DNA of 6,515 bases, taken from Actinomycetota bacterium. GTDB taxonomy: Bacteria > Actinomycetota > Thermoleophilia > UBA2241. Each line of letters opens with the position of its first letter. The stretch's first letter is position 1. The notes beneath the pieces were generated by a model that was not told where the DNA came from, searched no databases, and saw nothing but the letters and a program-made list of their open reading frames with translations. Below are positions 1-4,876 of the stretch, piece after piece. Location: NCBI GenBank assembly GCA_003132645.1, contig PKYM01000329.1, forward strand, positions 1 to 6,515. Direction: 5' to 3'. A program made the position numbers and the translations under genes.

Positions 1-36
1 GGCAGGGCCGGGCGACGCACAGCGACAGGCTCTCGC

Positions 37-1044
37 CTAAGGACGCCGTGGAGCGCGGGCCGGCTTCTTTTCGAGAACTTCGAAGCGCCGCGCGATGCGC
101 ATGCCGGCTCTCTCGTAGAGGCGCGCGGCGCCGGTGACGTTCTGGGCGTCGACGAAGAGGCGCACCACGGTCACACCGCGAGTGGCCAGCGCCCGGAACT
201 CCTCTTGCAGCAAGGCCAGCCCCACACCGCGGCGACGCCAGGCCCGGCGCACGGCGAGGTCGTCGACCAGGCCGCCGCCGTCGGCCACGAAGGCGGAGAC
301 GTAGCCTGCGATCTCGTCGCCTTCCCAGGCGACAAGCCAGAGCCCCGGGTCGAAATCGGGCCGGTCGATGTGGCGCAGACGCCATTCCGCGTAGGTTCGC
401 GGCTCGACCATGTGGTGCTCGGCAAAGGCTTCGGCGTCGGCGATGTGGATCGCAGGTTCGTCGCGGCCCACGCGTAGCGGCCACGCCGTGATGCCCTCGG
501 GCCAGCGGGGCCTCGTGAGCGCGGCAGTGAGCGCATCCGTCGCGGCGCCTTCATCCAGGTCGATGCGCATTTCGAAATACTCTCTACCGCAGACGAAGCC
601 GCGGGCCTTGAGCGCCGGGAAACACTCGTCACCCGTGGGCTCGCACCAGGTCACCAGCGTGCCGTTCACGCCTGGCGCGAGCGTGCCGGCGAGCTCCGCG
701 GCGCGCTCCTCGACGGCATCGAGCAGCACCGCGCAGAGCCCCCGGCCGCGGTGGTCGGGGTGGACGTACTGATCGCTTGGAATCTCGCCCGTGGCATGAG
801 GCGACCAAACCATGGCCACGGCCGCCAAAGAGGCCGCCGAGCCCGAGGCCGCCGGGGGGACCACGACCCAGACGTCGCGGGCAAGATCGAGGCGCGGGTC
901 GCGGAACTCCATCTCGAGCCTCATCTCGTGGTGCCGCGACTCGCCGCAGTCGGCACTCTCAGCGGCATCGAGCACCTGCTGAGCGGCGGCGACGTCGCCG
1001 GGCGATGCGTATCGCAGAAGGTAGCCTTCGGGCAGCCCGCTCAT
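37..1044 (-). CDS. Tandem-GNAT acetyltransferase (MshD-like architecture)
   Basis: This 335-residue protein has two GNAT acyl-CoA-dependent acetyltransferase folds in a row. The first (about residues 8-160) has an acetyl-CoA loop VHPDHRGRGL at 94-103, slightly degenerate because C104 occupies the usual G/A position. The second (about 183-327) is canonical: LAVRRAWRRRGVGLALL at 263-279, with R270-x-x-G273-x-G275, followed by VDAQNVTGAARLYERAGM at 298-315. Two tandem GNAT domains in about 320 residues is the architecture of mycothiol synthase MshD, but it also occurs in many uncharacterised actinobacterial acetyltransferases, so the substrate is unknown. The better-conserved C-terminal half is probably the catalytic one. 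I chose the ATG at 1044 because GAGGAG lies 3 nt upstream and the GNAT homology starts within ten residues; the frame stays open upstream to 1257, but that extension is low-complexity shadow of the gene before it. It lies 28 bp downstream of the 134-residue gene, probably in one operon. The stop is TAG. Confidence 0.88.
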   Translation of the reverse strand: MSGLPEGYLLRYASPGDVAAAQQVLDAAESADCGESRHHEMRLEMEFRDPRLDLARDVWVVVPPAASGSAASLAAVAMVWSPHATGEIPSDQYVHPDHRGRGLCAVLLDAVEERAAELAGTLAPGVNGTLVTWCEPTGDECFPALKARGFVCGREYFEMRIDLDEGAATDALTAALTRPRWPEGITAWPLRVGRDEPAIHIADAEAFAEHHMVEPRTYAEWRLRHIDRPDFDPGLWLVAWEGDEIAGYVSAFVADGGGLVDDLAVRRAWRRRGVGLALLQEEFRALATRGVTVVRLFVDAQNVTGAARLYERAGMRIARRFEVLEKKPARAPRRP

Positions 1045-1047
1045 GAG

Positions 1048-1053
1048 CTCCTC
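1048..1053 (-). promoter_or_regulatory. Ribosome binding site fixing the GNAT start
   Basis: On the minus strand this reads GAGGAG, 3 nt before the ATG at 1044. It rejects the longer in-frame start at 1257 and falls in the 28-bp gap after the upstream gene's stop, as expected for separate initiation within an operon. Confidence 0.7.
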
Positions 1054-1072
1054 GCGGACGGCGGGAGTGGTG

Positions 1073-1477
1073 TCAGTCGCCGTCGATCTTGCGCTGCAGC
1101 GGCGCCCAACTGGGCGGCTGCACAGAGCCGGGGTCGGGGCGCACCGGCCGGCCGGCGGCCCGCGGCAGCCACAGAAGGCCGTCGACCGCGACGACCTCGA
1201 TCTCGCCGGCGGAGAAGGTCGCGAACAGCGACACGAGCCCGACGGCGTCGTGCCCACCGCCCAACTCGTCGACCGTCAGCGCGTGGTTCTGCTGCAGCCG
1301 CAGCCAAGTGTCGCGCACCCGAGCCCAGGTGTAGTCGGCGCGCTTGCCGCGCACCTGGAGCGAGAGCTTGTCGTCGCCGGCACCCACCACGCGACCGGTG
1401 CCCTTCCAGAAGACCAGGTCGAACTCGACGGACTCGCCCTCCTGCAGGCGCGCCTTCATGACTTCGGCTGAGATCAT
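1073..1477 (-). CDS. Conserved-looking 134-residue protein of unknown function
   Basis: I do not recognise the family. The predicted protein is soluble, without signal peptide or membrane segment. Residues about 10-50 alternate hydrophobic and charged residues with glycine turns (GESVEFDLVFWKGTGRVVG, then DDKLSLQVRGKRADYTW), suggesting a small beta-sheet or barrel domain. Residues about 51-75 (WARVRDTWLRLQQNHALTVDEL) look like a helix-turn-helix-like pair. A hydrophobic stretch (GLVSLFATF) follows, then a strand-rich segment and a proline-rich basic tail. The R-x-x-x-T-W-x-R-L...LT-x-x-EL spacing resembles small helical modules I recall in actinobacterial restriction-associated proteins, but that is only an impression. 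The ATG at 1477 is chosen because AGGAGG sits 4 nt upstream; the frame is open to 1573 without a ribosome site. It precedes the GNAT gene by 28 bp and is likely co-transcribed with it, so it could be an accessory to that enzyme, though nothing shows this. Confidence 0.75.
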   Translation of the reverse strand: MISAEVMKARLQEGESVEFDLVFWKGTGRVVGAGDDKLSLQVRGKRADYTWARVRDTWLRLQQNHALTVDELGGGHDAVGLVSLFATFSAGEIEVVAVDGLLWLPRAAGRPVRPDPGSVQPPSWAPLQRKIDGD

Positions 1478-1481
1478 CGGT

Positions 1482-1487
1482 CCTCCT
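1482..1487 (-). promoter_or_regulatory. Consensus Shine-Dalgarno of the 134-residue gene
   Basis: The minus strand reads AGGAGG, 4 nt before the ATG at 1477. It is a full anti-16S match, the strongest ribosome site in the window, and decides the start against the upstream in-frame ATG at 1573. Confidence 0.75.
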
Positions 1488-1520
1488 GTCGCCGCGGCGC
1501 CGCGCCGGCGCATGCTCCCT

Positions 1521-1531
1521 GGTAGTCTACC
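1521..1531 (-). promoter_or_regulatory. Palindrome containing a candidate -10 (TAGACT)
   Basis: GGTAG-T-CTACC is a perfect 11-bp dyad in the 141-bp spacer between the O-methyltransferase stop and the 134-residue gene. Read on the minus strand its core is TAGACT (1529-1524), a 4/6 match to the sigma70 -10 box and a form common in actinobacterial housekeeping promoters. Transcription would start near 1517, leaving a leader of about 40 nt before the ATG at 1477. I see no convincing -35 box at 16-18 nt. The dyad could instead be an operator. The rest of the spacer (1532-1618) holds GC-rich sequence without a clear terminator. Confidence 0.3.
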
Positions 1532-1618
1532 GGTTGCTGGCCCCTCTCGCCCGCTCCAGCGCCCGACGACCACCCGCTCCGTGCCGCCCGGCGCGGGGCG
1601 CGATCCGACTGCGCGGAC

Positions 1619-2263
1619 CTACTGCCCGCGGCGTTGCACGATCCCCACGCCGTCGCCCAGCGGCAGGAGCACGTAGTCGAGCGCGGGATCTGTGGCGAGC
1701 CGCCGGTTGAGCGAGAGTGCGGTGTCGACCGAGGCCTGCGGCCAGTGCCTGTCGCCGCGTCCTGTGGCCACGTCGCCGTCCATCAGCAGGTTGTCGATCA
1801 CGATCAGCCCGCGCTTGCGCAGCCGGTCGAGGGCGAGATCGAGGTAGCCGGGATAGCCCGACTTGTCGGCGTCGATGAAGATCATGTCGAAGGTCTCGCG
1901 CAGGCCGGGCAGCGTGTCGTGGGCGTCGCCCAGCAGGACCTCGACCTTCGCACCGGCGGGGTCGCGCGCCAGGTAGGTCTTGGCCACCGCCGCCATCTGC
2001 ATGTCGCGCTCGAGCGAGACGACCTTGCCGTACTCGGGCAGCGCGCGAGCGATGTGCAGCGCGGAATAGCCGATCGCCAGACCGACCTCGAGCACGAGCC
2101 TGGCGCCGCCGGCCCGGGCGAGCATGCCCAGCAGCCGGGCCGTCTCGCGCGGCGCGATCGGCACGTCGTTGTCGGCGGCGTAGGATTCCATCTCGACGAG
2201 CAGCGGATCGGCCGGGCGCCGCAGGGAGTCGAGGTAGTCGCTGGTCGCTCTCTCAAGGATCAT
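1619..2263 (-). CDS. SAM-dependent O-methyltransferase, catechol/CCoAOMT type
   Basis: This 214-residue protein has the full length and motif order of the class I O-methyltransferase family (COG4122, caffeoyl-CoA and catechol OMT relatives), cytosolic and metal dependent. Motif I is LEVGLAIGYS (58-67), the SAM glycine loop. SLERD (83-87) gives the acidic residue E85 expected to bind the SAM ribose. LLGDA (110-114) follows. IFIDADKSGY (128-137) supplies metal ligand D131 and K134, and IVIDNLL (154-160) supplies D157 and N158, so the Mg/Ca site of the family looks intact. The N-terminus (YLDSL, then ADNDVPIAPRE) is the usual substrate-lid region. Acceptors in the family are vicinal hydroxyls on aromatic rings, but bacterial members are broad and the substrate cannot be read here. 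The ATG at 2263 gives the normal family start although no strong ribosome site precedes it. It is divergent from the PHP-glycosyltransferase gene and 141 bp upstream of the 134-residue gene on the same strand. Confidence 0.9.
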   Translation of the reverse strand: MILERATSDYLDSLRRPADPLLVEMESYAADNDVPIAPRETARLLGMLARAGGARLVLEVGLAIGYSALHIARALPEYGKVVSLERDMQMAAVAKTYLARDPAGAKVEVLLGDAHDTLPGLRETFDMIFIDADKSGYPGYLDLALDRLRKRGLIVIDNLLMDGDVATGRGDRHWPQASVDTALSLNRRLATDPALDYVLLPLGDGVGIVQRRGQ

Positions 2264-2353
2264 GGTCGATCACAGTCTGGCTCCTGGCCTTCAGGTCGTC
2301 GTCTCAACGCTCCCGATGACTGTATCGTATCGTCCTGGGGCTGACTGTAGTGA

Positions 2354-2367
2354 CGGGTACCTACCCG
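2354..2367. promoter_or_regulatory. Perfect 14-bp inverted repeat, candidate operator
   Basis: CGGGTA-CC-TACCCG is a perfect 6+2+6 dyad in the spacer between the divergent O-methyltransferase and PHP-glycosyltransferase genes. It ends 23 bp before the candidate -35 box of the rightward promoter and lies about 90 bp from the methyltransferase start, a sensible place for a dimeric regulator to act on either gene. No regulator gene is in the window, and in DNA this GC-rich a 6-bp arm can occur by chance. Confidence 0.35.
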
Positions 2368-2408
2368 GCCCCGACCGGGCGTTAGCCCTGTTGCCCGCTT
2401 CGCCGGGC
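2364..2408. repeat. Run of three small GC-rich dyads in the divergent spacer
   Basis: Three short stem-loops follow each other: CCCGG (2364-2368) with CCGGG (2375-2379), GGGC (2377-2380) with GCCC (2385-2388), and GCCCG (2393-2397) with CGGGC (2404-2408). The first two overlap and are mutually exclusive. They lie upstream of or within the candidate promoter, so they would act as DNA sites rather than in the leader RNA, if they act at all. Stems of 4-5 bp are weak evidence at this GC content. Confidence 0.2.
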
Positions 2409-2419
2409 ATGAGTAAAGT
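2391..2419 (+). promoter_or_regulatory. Candidate sigma70-type promoter of the PHP-glycosyltransferase gene
   Basis: TTGCCC (2391-2396) and TAAAGT (2414-2419) match the -35 and -10 consensus at four of six positions each and are separated by an optimal 17 bp. Transcription would start near 2426, giving a leader of about 28 nt to the ATG at 2454. This supports 2454 over the in-frame ATGs at 2262, 2316 and 2409, which would lie upstream of the start point. Confidence 0.4.
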
Positions 2420-2453
2420 GACCCGAGGCAACGGACGGACGACTTTGGACCCG

Positions 2454-4850
2454 ATGAGAGAACCCCACGGCGACACAAACGCAGGCGCCCGCACCACGGC
2501 ACGCATCGACTTGCATTGCCACTCCCGTTTCTCAGCCCGATCCGAACTCTATCTGGCGCGAACCTTCGGCGTGCGCGAGTGCTTCACCGACCCGCACCTC
2601 GTCTACCGCGAGGCCAAGGCCCGCGGCATGACCCACGTGACGCTCACCGACCACGACACGATCCAGGGGGCGCTCCAGCTCATCGACTACCCCGACTTCA
2701 CCGTCGGTGAGGAGATCAGCGCCTTCTTTCCCACCGAAGCGCTGTTCGTCCACGTCCTGGTCTGGGGACTCGACGAAGCGCAGCACGCCGAGATCGGCGA
2801 GCTGCGCTTCAACGTCTTCGAGCTCACCGAATACCTGCGCCACGAGGGCCTGCCTCACGCGCTCGCCCATCCCATGTCGGTCGTCTCCGAACTGCGCGCC
2901 GAACACTTCGAGCAGCTCTTGCTGCTGTTCGCGCTGTGGGAGACCCGCAACGGCAGCTCCACCCCGACCGAAAACCGCATCAGCGCGGAGCTGGTCGCCG
3001 CCTCGCCCGCCCTGATCCCGCGCCTCGCTGAGAAGTACGGACGCGAGCCCGCGGCGCCCGCCATCCGCCCGATCGCCGGCTCCGACGACCACGGCGGGCT
3101 CGACGTCGGCGGCACCTACACGCAGATCCACCTGAGGACCGGCGAGACCGACCCCTTCGCCGCCCTCATGCGCCGCAAGGCGATGCTGCGCGGCACGCAG
3201 GGTTCGACGGCCAAGACCGCCCACACCGCCGTCAGTCTCCTGTTTCGCGGCGGCGACAGCGACTCGCGCAACTGGCTGTCGCGCACGCTGCTGCGCCGCG
3301 GCATGCGTTCGAGCATTCCCTGGTCGGTCCTCGAGGGCCAGCGCAGCCGGAACCTCGCCGGCCGCTTCATCGGTCTGGCGATCGACCCGCCCTGGCGGCG
3401 CGAGGGCGCGCTTCGCAAGGCCGCCGCCAGCGGCGCCGCCGAGGTCATCCGCAGCGGCGCGCTGGTGGGCGGCGGGCTGCACCACGAACGGCTCGCCGCG
3501 ATCGCCGAGACCACCTGGGAGCGCACCGTGCGCGACTGCTTCGAGCAGCTCCGCGTCACAGGCTTCACCAAGGAGTCGCTCGAGACCTGGAAGACGCTGG
3601 GTCAGTCCCAGACGCTGATCGCTCCCTACCTGCTGGCGGCGACCTCGCTCGCGCGCCAGCGCATCCACGCCCGCGACCTCCACAACGAGCTGGCCGACCA
3701 GAAGCTGGTCGAACCCTGGCCGACACGGCCTGAGCCGCACGTAGCGATGTTCACCGACACGATCGAGGACATCAACGGCGTGGCCGCCGTGTTGCAGCCG
3801 CTCGTGGCCTACGCCGAGGTGCAGGGCTGGCCGTTTACCATGGTCTCCTGCGGCAGCGCGCGACACAGCGCCCCGACCCACGAGACCTTCGAGGCCCTCG
3901 ACCGGTTCAGCTTCGACGTCTACGCGGAGTTCCCACTCTTCATCCCGCCGGTGCTCCGGCTCCTGCACTGGTGCGAGAACAACGAGGTCGACGTGATCCA
4001 CGCCGCCACGCCCGGCCCGATGGGCATGATCGCGGCCCTGCTGGCGCGCACCCTGGGCCTGCCGCTCGTCGCCTCCTACCACACCGACCTGCCGCGGCTG
4101 GGCTACTTCCTGACCTCCGACCACATCGTGCGCGAGGTCCTGTGGACCTACGTGCGGGGCTTCTACAATCAGGCCGAGATCATCTTCTGCCCCTCGCGGG
4201 CGGTGCAGGACGACCTCACCCAGCACGGCATCCGGGCGCGCTTCGAGAACTTAGACCAGGCCATCGACGGCACGCGCTTCACCCCCGGGCGACGCAGCGA
4301 CGACGTGCGCCGCGTGCTCGGCGGGGGCAAGAAGGTCATCCTCTGGGTCGGCCGCATGTCGCCCGAGAAGGGCCTCGACTTTCTGGCGCTCGCCTACAAC
4401 CGGCTGCGCCACAAGCGCGACGACGTCCAGCTCGTGCTGATCGGTGACGGACCGTACCGCGAGCAGCTCACCGGGCTGCTGCCGGGCGCGTCGTTTCTGG
4501 GCTACCGCACCGGCGACGAGCTCGCCACGATCTACGCGTCGGCCGACGTGTTCGTCTTTCCCGGCCGCGCCGAGACCTTCGGCCAGGTGCTCCTCGAGGC
4601 AGCCGCTTCGGGCCTGCCGGCGGTGGTGACGGCCGGCACCGGCGTCGACGAGAACGTAGCCCGAGACATCACGGCGCTGGTGGTCCCGCCGGGCGACGCC
4701 AGCGGCTTCGTCGCCGCCCTGGAACGCCTGCTCGACGACGAGCCTCTGCGTCAGCAGATGGGCCTCGCCGCCCGCGACCGCGCCCTGCAGCGCAGCTGGC
4801 CCGCAACGTTCGCTCACATGCGCGAGGTCTACCGGGCCATGCCCACTTGA
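2454..4850 (+). CDS. PHP phosphoesterase - GT4 glycosyltransferase fusion
   Basis: This 798-residue cytosolic protein joins two enzymes. Residues about 17-228 are a PHP-family metal-dependent phosphoesterase: DLHCHS (H21, H23), TDHDT (D66-H67-D68), GEE (85-87), H100, AHP (H139), ETRNG (E163) and GSDDH (D211, D212, H213). All the usual PHP metal-ligand motifs are present, so it should be catalytic. Residues about 229-427 match no family I know and look largely helical. Residues about 428-795 are a GT-B retaining glycosyltransferase of family GT4: FTDTIEDINGVA (433-444), YHTDLP (542-547), WVGRMSPEKG (631-640) with R634 and K639, IGDGP (663-667), and the nucleotide-sugar motif E707-x7-E715 in AETFGQVLLEA. 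The acceptor loop resembles lipid- and mannosyl-transferring GT4 enzymes (MgtA/SqdX-like) more than MshA. The donor is unknown. Start choice is uncertain: 2454 has only a weak ribosome site (GGAC) but fits the promoter and the PHP domain; ATG 2409 is the alternative. The PIG-L gene follows after 26 bp, suggesting a shared pathway. Confidence 0.92.
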   Translation: MREPHGDTNAGARTTARIDLHCHSRFSARSELYLARTFGVRECFTDPHLVYREAKARGMTHVTLTDHDTIQGALQLIDYPDFTVGEEISAFFPTEALFVHVLVWGLDEAQHAEIGELRFNVFELTEYLRHEGLPHALAHPMSVVSELRAEHFEQLLLLFALWETRNGSSTPTENRISAELVAASPALIPRLAEKYGREPAAPAIRPIAGSDDHGGLDVGGTYTQIHLRTGETDPFAALMRRKAMLRGTQGSTAKTAHTAVSLLFRGGDSDSRNWLSRTLLRRGMRSSIPWSVLEGQRSRNLAGRFIGLAIDPPWRREGALRKAAASGAAEVIRSGALVGGGLHHERLAAIAETTWERTVRDCFEQLRVTGFTKESLETWKTLGQSQTLIAPYLLAATSLARQRIHARDLHNELADQKLVEPWPTRPEPHVAMFTDTIEDINGVAAVLQPLVAYAEVQGWPFTMVSCGSARHSAPTHETFEALDRFSFDVYAEFPLFIPPVLRLLHWCENNEVDVIHAATPGPMGMIAALLARTLGLPLVASYHTDLPRLGYFLTSDHIVREVLWTYVRGFYNQAEIIFCPSRAVQDDLTQHGIRARFENLDQAIDGTRFTPGRRSDDVRRVLGGGKKVILWVGRMSPEKGLDFLALAYNRLRHKRDDVQLVLIGDGPYREQLTGLLPGASFLGYRTGDELATIYASADVFVFPGRAETFGQVLLEAAASGLPAVVTAGTGVDENVARDITALVVPPGDASGFVAALERLLDDEPLRQQMGLAARDRALQRSWPATFAHMREVYRAMPT

Positions 4851-4867
4851 CCGCGCCGCCGAGGGGC

Positions 4868-4873
4868 GAGAGG
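4868..4873 (+). promoter_or_regulatory. Ribosome binding site deciding the deacetylase start
   Basis: GAGAGG lies 3 nt before the ATG at 4877, with GAGGGG (4861-4866) just upstream. It favours 4877 over a TTG at 4847 that overlaps the TGA stop of the preceding gene and has no ribosome site of its own. Confidence 0.6.
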
Positions 4874-4876
4874 CCG

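Noticed and set aside
1..36. Left edge sequence downstream of the GNAT stop
   Set aside because: Thirty-six bases with no recognisable gene end or terminator hairpin.
1045..1257. N-terminal extension of the GNAT frame up to 1257
   Set aside because: It overlaps the 134-residue gene, is arginine/serine/proline-rich low-complexity sequence typical of a GC-rich shadow frame, and the ATG at 1044 has its own GAGGAG.
2322..2331. GTATCGTATC as a leftward -10 region for the methyltransferase
   Set aside because: The minus strand gives TACGAT or TACAGT, but no -35-like hexamer is found 16-18 nt upstream of either.
2262..2453. Starting the PHP-GT4 protein at 2262
   Set aside because: It would overlap the divergent methyltransferase start and translate the whole promoter region; the added 64 residues have no domain character. 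ATG 2409 remains a minor alternative.
2532..4226. Minus-strand open frame of 564 codons opposite the PHP-GT4 gene
   Set aside because: It lies wholly antisense to a gene with unmistakable motifs, has no recognisable domain, and long antisense frames are expected at this GC content.
4847..4876. TTG start of the deacetylase overlapping the previous TGA
   Set aside because: No ribosome site, and the family N-terminus begins right after the ATG at 4877, which has GAGAGG in front.
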